A stretch of 64,000 nucleotides of DNA, taken from NCBI GenBank assembly GCA_963823755.1, contig CAWGMP010000008.1, positions 248,001-312,000 on the forward strand. The letters run 5' to 3'. Position numbers and translations under genes: made by a program. Position 1 is the stretch's first letter, and each line of letters opens with the position of its first letter. The notes below the pieces were generated by a model. It had not been told where the DNA came from. It made no database searches and saw only the letters and a list, made by a program, of their open reading frames with translations. Of this stretch, positions 34,563 through 42,916 are shown piece by piece. The DNA is from GCA-003244245 sp963823755 (GTDB lineage: Bacteria; Actinomycetota; Actinomycetes; Mycobacteriales; Pseudonocardiaceae).

Positions 34563-36137
34563 ATGACTTCGTCCCGGTTGTCCGTCCCGGCGGCCACCCC
34601 CGCCGTGCCGTCCCGGTTGCCCGTCCTGGTGGCTGCTGTGGTCGGCCTGTTGTCGATGGCTGCGGGACTGGCGGCAGGGCACCTGGTAGGTGGGTTGATC
34701 TCCCCGACCGCCTCGCCGTTCCTCGCGGTGGGTAGCAGTGCGATAGACCTCACCCCGATCTGGCTCAAAGACTTCGCTGTCCGCACCTTCGGCAGTTACG
34801 ACAAGGCTGTGCTGCTGTTGGGCATGGTCGTCGTCATCGGCCTGGTCGGGGTGGCCGCCGGAGTGCTGTCCAGGCGCTCTCGCACACCCGGCCTGGTGCT
34901 GATCGTGGTGCTCGGCCTGGTCGCCGGCGTCGCGGTGCTGACCCGTCCCGCTGCTGGACCATTCGACGTGCTCGCGCCGCTGGCCGCGCTGATCACCAGC
35001 ACGGGGACGTTCGGTGCTCTGCACCGCCTGGGCCGGCTCAGCCGGCTGCCCACCGGGGACGCGATGACGGGCATGTCTCGTCGCACGTTGCTCGCCGGAT
35101 CGGCGGCGGTCGCGGCGGGTGCCGGCATCGCGGCGGCGGGCGGTCAACTGCTGATCGGGCGCAGTGGCGTCGAGGAGTCCCGTAAGGCACTCGGGCGGAT
35201 CGCGTCCGCAGTGACCGCGCCGCGGATCCCGGCTGGGGCGGACTTCGCCTCCGACGGGTCGCCCACCTTCATCACCCCGAACCGGGATTTCTACCGAGTG
35301 GACGTCAACCTCACGCTGCCGCAGCTACGCGCCGAGGACTGGCGGTTGCGGGTGCACGGGATGGTCGACCGGGAACTCACCCTGAACTGGGCGGACCTGA
35401 TCTCCCGGCCGCTGGTCGCGCGTCCGGTGACGATGACCTGCGTGTCCAACGAGATCGGCGGACCCTACATCTCCACCGCTGTCTTCACCGGCGTGCTCCT
35501 GGCCGGCATCCTCGAGGATGCCGGTGTGCAGCGGGGCGCGGACCAGGTGTTCACCACCAGCATCGACGGGTGGACCTGTGGCAGCCCGACCGCCGTCCTG
35601 ACCGACCCGGGACGGCAGGCCATGCTGGCGATCGGGATGAACGGCGAGCCGCTGCCGATCGAGCACGGTTTCCCGGTTCGGATGGTCGTCCCCGGGCTCT
35701 ACGGGTTCGTTTCCGGCACCAAGTGGATCACCGATGTGGAGCTCACCACCTTCGACGCACGGCGGGCCTACTGGCTGGAGCGCGGCTGGGCGCAGCGGGC
35801 GCCGATCAAGACGATGTCTCGAATCGACAATCCTGGCGCGTTCGGACGGGTCAGCCCGGATACCCCGATCACCGGCGTCGCATGGGCGCAGACCAGAGGC
35901 ATCGAGAAGGTCGAGGTACGGGTCGACCACGGCGAATGGCGAATGGCGGAGCTGTCCACGGAGGTCAACGTGGACACCTGGCGGATGTTCCGCTTGCGGG
36001 GTCGCTGGGAGCGGGGGTCCCACGTCGCGGAGGTCCGCGCGACCGACAAGACTGGTTACACCCAGACCGCGGATCGAGCCGCGCCCATCCCCGACGGTGC
36101 CAGTGGGTGGCATTCGGTACAGTTCACCGTCCGCTGA
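34563..36137 (+). CDS. Membrane-anchored molybdopterin-dependent oxidoreductase
   Basis: A 524-residue sulfite-oxidase-fold enzyme. The N-terminal third has about four membrane helices, ending with SRRTLLAGSAAVAAGAG, which looks like a twin-arginine-type segment before the extracellular catalytic domain. The Moco-ligand Cys is in TMTCVSNEIGG (about 290); GFPVRMVVPGLYG and GTKWITDVEL follow, and a C-terminal dimerisation domain. Substrate unknown. Directly upstream of two fasciclin lipoproteins, an association also known from the mycobacterial mpt70/mpt83 region. Confidence 0.9.
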   Translation: MTSSRLSVPAATPAVPSRLPVLVAAVVGLLSMAAGLAAGHLVGGLISPTASPFLAVGSSAIDLTPIWLKDFAVRTFGSYDKAVLLLGMVVVIGLVGVAAGVLSRRSRTPGLVLIVVLGLVAGVAVLTRPAAGPFDVLAPLAALITSTGTFGALHRLGRLSRLPTGDAMTGMSRRTLLAGSAAVAAGAGIAAAGGQLLIGRSGVEESRKALGRIASAVTAPRIPAGADFASDGSPTFITPNRDFYRVDVNLTLPQLRAEDWRLRVHGMVDRELTLNWADLISRPLVARPVTMTCVSNEIGGPYISTAVFTGVLLAGILEDAGVQRGADQVFTTSIDGWTCGSPTAVLTDPGRQAMLAIGMNGEPLPIEHGFPVRMVVPGLYGFVSGTKWITDVELTTFDARRAYWLERGWAQRAPIKTMSRIDNPGAFGRVSPDTPITGVAWAQTRGIEKVEVRVDHGEWRMAELSTEVNVDTWRMFRLRGRWERGSHVAEVRATDKTGYTQTADRAAPIPDGASGWHSVQFTVR

Positions 36138-36183
36138 AAGACGTGCCGCGTCGAATCGTCTCGCGCCCAGTGCAGGACAAATG

Positions 36184-36195
36184 TGTCCCATTCGT
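36184..36195 (+). promoter_or_regulatory. Shared upstream element, first fasciclin gene
   Basis: TGTCCCATTCGT lies 91 bp before the start. An 11/12 match is found 97 bp before the second fasciclin gene. Both are preceded by GTTCACCGTCCGC (36122 and 37119). Candidate promoter or operator region retained through duplication. Confidence 0.45.
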
Positions 36196-36285
36196 AATCT
36201 GCAAACCGTGAACTCACCGTTGCGGATTACCGAAGTAATACATGTGAGGCCCGGATCGGCCGGGCAGATGAGGAGTTGAGATCGA

Positions 36286-36972
36286 GTGAAGAGGATCCAG
36301 CGACTGGCCGCGGTGGGCGCCATGGCGGCTCTGGCCGCCGTGGTCGGCGCATGCAGCAGCGCGCAGGGACCGGCCACCGGGAGTCAGGCTTCCGCACCGG
36401 CCAGTGAGTCAGCCACGCCCAGCGCGGAGGCGACCGCTCCCACTGGAAGTGGCGTCACCAAGATCAGTGACATCTTCGGGCCGGCCTGCGACCAGGTGCC
36501 CAAGGAGGGCCCCGGCTCGGCGCAGGGTATGGTCAACGACCCGGTGGCCACCGCAGCCAGCCACAACCCGCTACTGACTACGCTGGTGAAGGCGGTTACC
36601 GCCGCCAACCTCGTTGACACCCTGAACAGTGCCCCGGCGATCACCGTGTTCGCTCCGGCCGACCCGGCGTTCCAGGCGTTGGAGGCCCAGCATCCTGGCA
36701 TCCTCAAGGAGCTGACCACCGCCCCGGACGTGGCGTCGCCGAACAGCAAGCTGGCCAAGATCCTGACCTACCACGTGGTCGGGCAGCGCTATGACGCCGC
36801 AGGAATCGTCCAGACGGGCACCCTGGACAGCCTGGAAGGCGCCAAGATCAAGATTGGCGGGACCGCCACGGCGCCGACCGTGAACGGTGCACCGGTGCTG
36901 TGCGGCAACATTCCCACCAAAAACGCCACTGTGTTCGTGATCGGGCAGGTGCTGTCGCTACCGGCTTCGTAA
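36286..36972 (+). CDS. Fasciclin-domain lipoprotein, copy 1
   Basis: A 228-residue secreted lipoprotein. The signal peptide ends in lipobox VVGAC, followed by a Ser/Thr/Ala linker and one FAS1 domain: DPVATAASHNPLLTTLVKA, ITVFAPADPAFQAL, LTYHVVGQRYDAAG and NATVFVIGQVLSLPAS. MPT83/MPT70-like adhesion or surface protein. Closest relative is the next gene. GTG 36286. Followed by a 17-bp terminator. Confidence 0.92.
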   Translation: MKRIQRLAAVGAMAALAAVVGACSSAQGPATGSQASAPASESATPSAEATAPTGSGVTKISDIFGPACDQVPKEGPGSAQGMVNDPVATAASHNPLLTTLVKAVTAANLVDTLNSAPAITVFAPADPAFQALEAQHPGILKELTTAPDVASPNSKLAKILTYHVVGQRYDAAGIVQTGTLDSLEGAKIKIGGTATAPTVNGAPVLCGNIPTKNATVFVIGQVLSLPAS

Positions 36973-36993
36973 GTAGATCGAGGCAGCTATCGT

Positions 36994-37029
36994 CGTCAGG
37001 GGCGACTCCGCGCGGAGTCGCCCCTGACG
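36994..37029 (+). terminator. Terminator after fasciclin copy 1
   Basis: Perfect 17-bp stem (CGTCAGGGGCGACTCCG and complement) with a 2-nt loop, 22 bp after the stop. Confidence 0.85.
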
Positions 37030-37156
37030 CATGTCTCGGCGCATTGGTCCCGCTCCACGATTGCGTAACGATTTCATATACGCGTTTTTCGCCAGCGGGA
37101 TTGTGGGAACCCTCGGGCGTTCACCGTCCGCGCGGACGTGTGAATACAGCGAAGTA

Positions 37157-37168
37157 TGTCCTATTCGT
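37157..37168 (+). promoter_or_regulatory. Shared upstream element, second fasciclin gene
   Basis: TGTCCTATTCGT, 97 bp before the start; the counterpart of the element at 36184. Confidence 0.45.
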
Positions 37169-37264
37169 CGTCCCGCCGGCATGAATCCTCCTGGAGGAGA
37201 TCACGGAAGCCCTGCAAGCGAGGTGCCGAGCCAGGCGGGCAGCCCGAGAAGGAGTTGAGAGCTA

Positions 37265-37957
37265 GTGCGGAAAATCCAGCGACTGGCCGCGGTCAGCGCT
37301 ATGGCGGTCCTGACCGTGACGGCCGGTGCATGTAGCAACGCGCAGCAGCCGGCGACCGGAGGCCAAGCCGGTGAGACGCCCTCGTCCAGCGCGCAGGCCG
37401 CGCCCAATCCCGGGGTCACCGCGCCCCCCGGTAGTGGCGTCACCAAGACCAGTGACATCTTCGGTCCGGTCTGCGATTCGATTCCCAAGGAGGGCCCCGG
37501 TTCGGCTCAGGGCATGGTCAACGACCCGGTGGCCACCGCGGCTAGCCACAACCCGCTGCTGACCACCCTGACGAAGGCGGTGACCGCCGCCAAGCTGGAA
37601 GACACCCTGAACAGCGCGCCGGCGCTGACCGTGTTCGCTCCCGCCGACGCGGCGTTCAAGGCCTACGAGGTCAATAACCCAGGTGTCATCAACCAGCTGA
37701 CGACCGCCCCGGACGCGACGTCGCCGGATGGCAAGCTGGCCAAGATCCTGAAGTATCACGTGGTCGGGCAACGCTACGACTCTGTCGGCATCATCCAGGC
37801 CGGCACGTTGGACAGTCTGGATGGCGCCAAGATCAAGATCGGCGGCACCGCGGAAGCACCGACCGTCAACGGCGCCCAGATGCTGTGCGGCAACATCCCG
37901 ACCAAGAACGCCACCGTGTTCGTCATCTCGCAGGTGCTGTCACCGCCGGCTTCCTAG
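37265..37957 (+). CDS. Fasciclin-domain lipoprotein, copy 2
   Basis: A 230-residue paralogue of the preceding gene with lipobox TAGAC and the same FAS1 domain (KTSDIFGPVCDSIPKEGPGS, LTVFAPADAAFKAYE, LKYHVVGQRYDSVG, NATVFVISQVLSPPAS). Most differences lie in the linker. GTG 37265. Gene, upstream element and terminator are all duplicated with an offset of about 980 bp. Confidence 0.92.
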   Translation: MRKIQRLAAVSAMAVLTVTAGACSNAQQPATGGQAGETPSSSAQAAPNPGVTAPPGSGVTKTSDIFGPVCDSIPKEGPGSAQGMVNDPVATAASHNPLLTTLTKAVTAAKLEDTLNSAPALTVFAPADAAFKAYEVNNPGVINQLTTAPDATSPDGKLAKILKYHVVGQRYDSVGIIQAGTLDSLDGAKIKIGGTAEAPTVNGAQMLCGNIPTKNATVFVISQVLSPPAS

Positions 37958-37983
37958 GTAGGCCAGGCCAGCTGCTAGGCACC

Positions 37984-38016
37984 TCAGGGGCGGCTCGACC
38001 ATCGAGCCGCCCCTGA
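37984..38016 (+). terminator. Terminator after fasciclin copy 2
   Basis: Perfect 15-bp stem (TCAGGGGCGGCTCGA and complement) with a 3-nt loop; similar in sequence to the copy-1 terminator. Confidence 0.85.
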
Positions 38017-38046
38017 CGTACGTTGCGGGCTGGAAAGATCGCGACT

Positions 38047-38064
38047 TTGTTCCTGCGTTCACAA
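38047..38064 (+). promoter_or_regulatory. Possible Rex operator upstream of rex-hemA
   Basis: TTGTTCCTGCGTTCACAA has one perfect ROP half-site (TTCACAA) and the outer TTGT of the other, compared with the consensus TTGTGAA-N4-TTCACAA. It lies 83 bp before rex. In Streptomyces, Rex represses its own rex-hemACD operon through such a site. Confidence 0.45.
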
Positions 38065-38146
38065 GCGGCTACCGTGGACGCCTGGCAGAACGGCTGTACC
38101 CCACCGGACCCGGTTCGCCAGTGCGAGACCCGAAAGGAAGCCAAGC

Positions 38147-38878
38147 GTGACGGTGCACGAGCACGGCAAGTACAGCACGCCGGGCGATGACCTGCCGTAC
38201 CGAGCCGTACCCGAGGCGGCAGTCGGCCGTCTCGCCGTCTACTTGCGGGTGCTCACCTCGATGATCGAGCAGGGCGTGACCACGATGTCCAGCGAGGAGC
38301 TGGCCGGAGCTGCCGGGGTGAACTCGGCGACGCTGCGCAAGGACTTGTCCTATGTGGGTTCCTACGGCACCCGAGGGGTGGGTTACGACACAGCGCTGCT
38401 GGTGGAACACATCGAACGGCTGCTCGGGCTCACCCGGCACCACAGCGTCGCCGTGGTCGGCATCGGCAACCTCGGTCATGCGCTGGCCAATTACGCGGGC
38501 TTCCCCGACCGTGGCTTCCCGGTCACGGCGTTGTTCGACCTCGATGAGGACCTGATCGGGGTCCCGGTTGGCGGGCTGCCCGTCGACCGGGTCGACAGCA
38601 TCCCCACGGTGTGTGCCGAACGGCAGGTGACGATCGGGGTGATCTGTACCCCGTCGGCTGCCGCGCAATGGGTGTGCGACCTGCTCGTGGCGGGCGGCGT
38701 CCGGTGCATTCTGAACTTCGCGCCGGTGGTGTTGCAGGTACCTGACGATGTCGAGGTACGCCGAGTGGACCTTGCAGTGGAGCTGCAGATCCTGTCGTTT
38801 CATCAGGCCCGCCGGTGCGGTGGTGACGGGGTGGTGCCGGTGGCCACCCCGGTCGATCCGATTGCGGTGGGCCGATGA
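38147..38878 (+). CDS. rex: Redox-sensing transcriptional repressor Rex
   Basis: A 243-residue Rex. The N-terminal winged helix (VGRLAVYLRVLTSM, SEELAGAAGVNSATLRKDLS) is followed by YGTRGVGYD and the NAD-binding Rossmann motif VVGIGNLGHALANY, ending in the domain-swapped helix. It releases DNA when NADH/NAD+ rises. GTG 38147 with GAAAGGAAG upstream. The stop overlaps hemA (ATGA), so rex heads the heme operon. Confidence 0.95.
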   Translation: MTVHEHGKYSTPGDDLPYRAVPEAAVGRLAVYLRVLTSMIEQGVTTMSSEELAGAAGVNSATLRKDLSYVGSYGTRGVGYDTALLVEHIERLLGLTRHHSVAVVGIGNLGHALANYAGFPDRGFPVTALFDLDEDLIGVPVGGLPVDRVDSIPTVCAERQVTIGVICTPSAAAQWVCDLLVAGGVRCILNFAPVVLQVPDDVEVRRVDLAVELQILSFHQARRCGGDGVVPVATPVDPIAVGR

Positions 38879-40299
38879 GTCTTCTGGTCGTCGGGTTGTC
38901 CCACCGCAGCGCGCCGGTCGAAGTGCTGGAGCGAGTCGCGGTATCTTTCACAGACGCCGACAAGGTTCTGGGCCGGCTCCTCGAGTGTGAGCACATCGCC
39001 GAGGCGTTGCTGCTGTCGACCTGCAACCGGGTCGAGGTCTATGCAGTGGTCACGACCTTCCACGGCGGGCTCGCCGATAGCACGGACGTGCTGGCGAGAC
39101 AGGCTGCGATCGCGCTGGACGAGCTGTCCGACCACCTCTACGTGCACTACGCGGCGGCCGGGGTGGAGCACCTGTTCTCGGTCGCCGCCGGACTCGACTC
39201 GATGGTCGTCGGTGAGCCTCAGATCCTTGGCCAACTGCGCACCGCATACGCCGGCGCCGAGCAGTCGGGCACCGTCGGACGCACGCTGCACGAGGTAGTT
39301 CAGCAAGCGCTGCGGGTCGGCAAGCGGGTCCACACCGAGACCGGCATCAGGACCGCCGGTGCCTCGGTGGTCTCCGAAGCCCTCGCCGCTGCGGCTGTTG
39401 CACTGGCCTGCGCCGACCCGGGTCCCGGTGGGACGGGTCTGGCGGGCAGGCGGGTGCTGGTCCTCGGTGCCGGTTCCATGGGAGGTCTGGCCGCAGCGCA
39501 GCTGCGCCGAGCTGGGGTAGCCGAGATCGTCGTGGCCAATCGCACCCAGGCCAGCGCGCAGCGGTTGGCCGGGCTGTGCCGAGCCGAGGGCACCCCGGCT
39601 CGGGCCGTCGGCTTGGACGACGTCGCCACCGAGTTGGCCACCGTGGACCTGGTGATGTGTTGCACGGGGGCGAGTGGCGCGGTGCTCAGCGTCGATCAGA
39701 TCACCGACGCTCGGGGCGTCGATCAGATCACCGACGCTCGGGGCGTCGATCAGGCCACCGACGCTCGGGGCGTCGATCAGGCCACCGACGCTCGGGCACC
39801 GCTCGTCGTGTGCGATCTGGGTCTTCCTCGCAATGTCGAGCCCGGGGCGGGTGACCTGCCCGGTGTGACCCTGCTGGATCTCAGCACCGTGGCTCGCCTG
39901 CTGGAGCAGCGCGGCACCGGGTCCAATGCGATCAGCGCGGCTCACCGTCTTGTCGCAGAGGAGGTGCGCAGCTACCTGTTGGCCCAGCGCACGGCAGAGG
40001 TCACCCCGACCGTCGCCGCACTGCGCAAGCGGGCTGCTGAGGTGGTGGACGCGGAGTTGTTGCGGTTGGACGGCCGGCTACCGGGACTTGACGCCGCGGT
40101 GCGCGAGGAGCTGGCTCGGACCGTGCGCCGCGTGGTGGACAAGCTGTTGCACGCGCCCACGGTGCGGGTCAAACAGCTTGCCGAGGCCGGTGGGGGCGAG
40201 GCCTACGCCGACGCGTTGCGCGAACTGTTCGAACTCGACCCGCAGGCCGCCGCCGCCATTGTCGCGACCGTCGGTACCGATCCTTCCGGGACCAGCTGA
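38875..40299 (+). CDS. hemA: Glutamyl-tRNA reductase
   Basis: A 474-residue NADPH-dependent enzyme making glutamate-1-semialdehyde, the first step of C5-pathway heme synthesis. GLSHRSAPVEVLE, the active-site Cys50 in LLSTCNRVEVYA, NADPH motif VLGAGSMGGLAA and the C-terminal dimerisation helices are intact. Between TGASGAVLS and APLVVCDLGLPRNVEP there is a fourfold repeat, DARGVDQIT/ATDARGVDQ-type, from 27-bp tandem copies. It adds about 27 residues near the nucleotide-binding domain. Confidence 0.94.
   Translation: MSLLVVGLSHRSAPVEVLERVAVSFTDADKVLGRLLECEHIAEALLLSTCNRVEVYAVVTTFHGGLADSTDVLARQAAIALDELSDHLYVHYAAAGVEHLFSVAAGLDSMVVGEPQILGQLRTAYAGAEQSGTVGRTLHEVVQQALRVGKRVHTETGIRTAGASVVSEALAAAAVALACADPGPGGTGLAGRRVLVLGAGSMGGLAAAQLRRAGVAEIVVANRTQASAQRLAGLCRAEGTPARAVGLDDVATELATVDLVMCCTGASGAVLSVDQITDARGVDQITDARGVDQATDARGVDQATDARAPLVVCDLGLPRNVEPGAGDLPGVTLLDLSTVARLLEQRGTGSNAISAAHRLVAEEVRSYLLAQRTAEVTPTVAALRKRAAEVVDAELLRLDGRLPGLDAAVREELARTVRRVVDKLLHAPTVRVKQLAEAGGGEAYADALRELFELDPQAAAAIVATVGTDPSGTS
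39691..39798 (+). repeat. 27-bp tandem repeat, four copies, inside hemA
   Basis: The unit begins GTCGATCAGATCACCGACG. Copies start at 39691, 39718, 39745 and 39772; copies 1-2 and 3-4 form pairs differing by AT versus GC at one position. In frame, each encodes VDQ(I/A)TDARG. Pairwise identity suggests recent slippage. Confidence 0.9.
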
Positions 40300-41315
40300 T
40301 GGGCGCGCTTCGACGGTCCACATTGCTTCTGGGAACCTCAGGAAGCGCGTTGGCACTCGCCCAGACCGAATGGGTGGCGCAGCGGTTGCGGGCGGCTGAG
40401 GTGCCGGTCCGCATTGTGGCCGTGGAGGCCGCGGGCGACGCTTACTCGGCCCTGCGCGCGGCACTGGTGGCCGGTGAGGTCGACGTGGCGGTGTACTCCT
40501 ATAAGGAACTGCCGACCGCGGCGGACCCTCGGGTGGTGGTCGCCGCCGTACCGGAGCGTGCGGACCCACGCGATGCGCTGGTGGCCCGGGACGGGATGGT
40601 GCTGGGTGAGTTGCCTGCCGGGGCGGTGCTCGGCACCGGTTCGCCGCGGCGCGCGGCGCAACTGCGGGCGCTAGGCCTGGGGCTGCAGGTGGTGGCGATC
40701 CGCGGTCACGTCGACTCGCGGATCCGTCGCGTCGTCGAGGGTGAGCTCGATGGGGTGGTGATCGCCGCCGCAGGGCTGGCCCGGCTCGGCCGCAGCGATG
40801 AAGCCACCGAGCTACTCGACCCGTTGCAGATGCTGCCCGCGCCAGGTCAGGGAGCGCTGGCCTGCGAGTGTCGGGTTGCTGATCTGGACACCGAGCACCT
40901 GCTCAGCGCGGTGCTCGATGACGCGGCGGCGCGCGCCGCGGTCACCGCCGAGCGGGCGTTGCTCGCCTCGGTCGCGGCTCGCTGCAGCGCCCCGGTCGGC
41001 GCGCTCGCCGATGTCGTCGAGGACTTGGATGACGGCGGACGGGTCGTGCTGCGGCTGTCCTTACGGGGGGCCGTAGCCACCGCGGACGGTGACCTGCTCC
41101 GGTCGTCCGCTACTGGGCCTTACTCCGCTGTGCCTTATTCCCCTGTTTCCCCCCCTGGGCTGTATTCCGTTGCGCCGTATTCCGATGGGGAGCTGACCGA
41201 TGCCGAGAACCTCGGCCGCCAGGTTGCGGCTGAGCTGCTGGACCTGGGTGCCGGCGCGCTGGGTGTACACCCAGCGCTGCACGGCCCGTGTCCTGGCCTG
41301 ATGGGAAACGAGTAG
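40299..41315 (+). CDS. hemC: Hydroxymethylbilane synthase (porphobilinogen deaminase), atypical
   Basis: A 338-residue HemC that polymerises four porphobilinogens. The dipyrromethane Cys is kept (Cys229 in AARCSAPVG), as are RR117-118 and the PAPGQGALA motif. However, the first conserved Arg is Ser14 (GTSGS for GTRGS), VHSYKDLP reads VYSYKELP (His66Tyr-, Asp70Glu-type changes at the catalytic Asp84 of E. coli), RGNxDTR is RGHVDSR, and about 13 residues of the mobile loop after GD47 are missing. Residues 274-295 carry four Tyr-Ser repeats. ATG overlaps the hemA stop. Confidence 0.9.
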   Translation: MGALRRSTLLLGTSGSALALAQTEWVAQRLRAAEVPVRIVAVEAAGDAYSALRAALVAGEVDVAVYSYKELPTAADPRVVVAAVPERADPRDALVARDGMVLGELPAGAVLGTGSPRRAAQLRALGLGLQVVAIRGHVDSRIRRVVEGELDGVVIAAAGLARLGRSDEATELLDPLQMLPAPGQGALACECRVADLDTEHLLSAVLDDAAARAAVTAERALLASVAARCSAPVGALADVVEDLDDGGRVVLRLSLRGAVATADGDLLRSSATGPYSAVPYSPVSPPGLYSVAPYSDGELTDAENLGRQVAAELLDLGAGALGVHPALHGPCPGLMGNE

Positions 41316-41319
41316 CAAG

Positions 41320-42849
41320 ATGAGCCGTGTGTGCAAGACCACTGGACGGATCGCCTTTGTCGGTGCCGGGCCCGGCGACTCCGGAATGCTCACCGTGCGA
41401 GCGCAGCACCTGTTGAGCTGCGCGGAGCTGTTGGTGACCGACCCCGACGTGCCCGCCGACGTGCTCGCGCTGGCCGTCCAGCCCGCTGAGGTTCGCCCAG
41501 CGGTGGGCGAACCCGGCGAGGTTGCCAAGGATCTGGTCACCGAGGCCAAGGGGGGGCGGATGGTGGTCCGCCTGGTATCCGGGGACCCGTTGACCGCCGA
41601 CGCTGTGGTCGCTGAGGCGTTGGCCGTGGCTCGCACGTCGGTGCCGTTCGAGGTGGTGCCCGGGGTGCCCGCGGGTACCGCGGTGCCGGCCTTTGCCGGT
41701 GTGCCGCTGGGCTCGAGCCACACCGAGGCCGACGTGCGCGCGGGAGTTGATTGGGCGTCGCTGGCCGCGGTGCCAGGCCCGTTGGTCTTGCACGCCACCG
41801 CGTCGCACCTGGCTGAGGCGGCCTCCGCGTTGGTCGAGCATGGGCTGGCTGCGCAGACCCCGGTGGCGATCACCGCCGGGGGCACCATGCCCATCCAGCA
41901 CACCGTGGAGACCACGTTGGCGTCGCTGAGCTGCGATACCGCAGAGCTCACCGGTCCGTTGGTGGTCACCGTCGGTTCGGTGGTCGGGCAGCGGGCGAAG
42001 CTGTCCTGGTGGGAGTCCCGGGCGTTGTATGGCTGGAAGGTGCTGGTGCCGCGGACCAAGGAGCAGGCCGGGGTGATGAGCGAGCGGCTGGCGGTGCACG
42101 GCGCGGTACCCGTCGAGGTCCCGACGATCTCAGTGGAGCCGCCCCGGTCACCGGCGCAGATGGAGCGCGCGGTCAAGGGCTTGGTCGACGGTCGCTATCA
42201 GTGGGTGGTGTTCACCTCCACCAACGCGGTCCGGGCGGTCTGGGACAAGTTCGCCGAGTTCGGGCTGGATGCCCGCGCATTCGCCGGCGTGAAGATCGCT
42301 TGCGTGGGGGAGTCCACTGCGGAGCGGGTGCGCTCGATGGGCATCGTCCCCGAGCTGCTGCCCTCGGGTGAGCAGTCCTCCGATGGGTTGCTGGCCGACT
42401 TCCCACCTTTCGACGACATCCTCGACCCGGTGGACCGGGTACTGCTGCCGCGTGCGGACATCGCGACCGAGACCCTGGCCGCCGGGCTACGCGAGCGGGG
42501 CTGGGAGATCGATGACGTGACGGCCTATCGCACGGTCCGGGCTGCTCCACCGCCTGCCGAGACTCGCGAAATGATCAAGACGGGTGGCTTTGACGCGGTG
42601 TGCTTCACGTCCTCGTCGACAGTGCGCAACCTGGTCGGGATCGCCGGTAAGCCGCATGCGCGCACGCTTGTCGCCTGCATCGGCCCGGCTACCGCCGAGA
42701 CCGCTGTCGAGTTCGGCCTCCGGGTGGACGTACAGCCCGACGTGGCGCAGGTCGGTGCCCTGGTCGATGCCCTAGCCGACCACGCCACCCGACTCCGCGC
42801 CCAAGGAGCCCTCCCTCCACCCCGCAAAACCAAAGCACGCAGGCGCTGA
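41320..42849 (+). CDS. hemD: Uroporphyrinogen-III methyltransferase / synthase fusion
   Basis: A 509-residue fusion. The N-terminal SAM-dependent methyltransferase (CobA/SUMT) half has VGAGPGDSGMLTVRA, VRLVSGDPL and VVPGVPAGTAVPA. The C-terminal uroporphyrinogen-III synthase half starts at about 245 (GWKVLVPRTKEQAGVMSE) and includes VFTSTNAVRAVWD, CVGESTAERVRSMG and CFTSSSTVRNLVG. It converts hydroxymethylbilane to uroporphyrinogen III and then precorrin-2. Usual actinobacterial arrangement after hemC (4-bp gap). A hairpin follows. Confidence 0.93.
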   Translation: MSRVCKTTGRIAFVGAGPGDSGMLTVRAQHLLSCAELLVTDPDVPADVLALAVQPAEVRPAVGEPGEVAKDLVTEAKGGRMVVRLVSGDPLTADAVVAEALAVARTSVPFEVVPGVPAGTAVPAFAGVPLGSSHTEADVRAGVDWASLAAVPGPLVLHATASHLAEAASALVEHGLAAQTPVAITAGGTMPIQHTVETTLASLSCDTAELTGPLVVTVGSVVGQRAKLSWWESRALYGWKVLVPRTKEQAGVMSERLAVHGAVPVEVPTISVEPPRSPAQMERAVKGLVDGRYQWVVFTSTNAVRAVWDKFAEFGLDARAFAGVKIACVGESTAERVRSMGIVPELLPSGEQSSDGLLADFPPFDDILDPVDRVLLPRADIATETLAAGLRERGWEIDDVTAYRTVRAAPPPAETREMIKTGGFDAVCFTSSSTVRNLVGIAGKPHARTLVACIGPATAETAVEFGLRVDVQPDVAQVGALVDALADHATRLRAQGALPPPRKTKARRR

Positions 42850-42859
42850 GTGGGTAACC

Positions 42860-42901
42860 CGTGAGTGGCGATGCGAGTCATCGCTCGTATCGCCACTCAC
42901 G
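42860..42901 (+). terminator. 18-bp hairpin between hemD and hemB
   Basis: CGTGAGTGGCGATGCGAG pairs with its near-complement (one G-T pair) across 6 nt. It ends 16 bp before the hemB start, so it could attenuate transcription or affect hemB translation. Confidence 0.6.
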
Positions 42902-42916
42902 AGGCTGGAGGCCACT

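Noticed and set aside
39691..39798. hemA repeats as a protein-binding array
   Set aside because: The repeats are 27 bp, in frame and inside coding sequence; slippage expansion is simpler.
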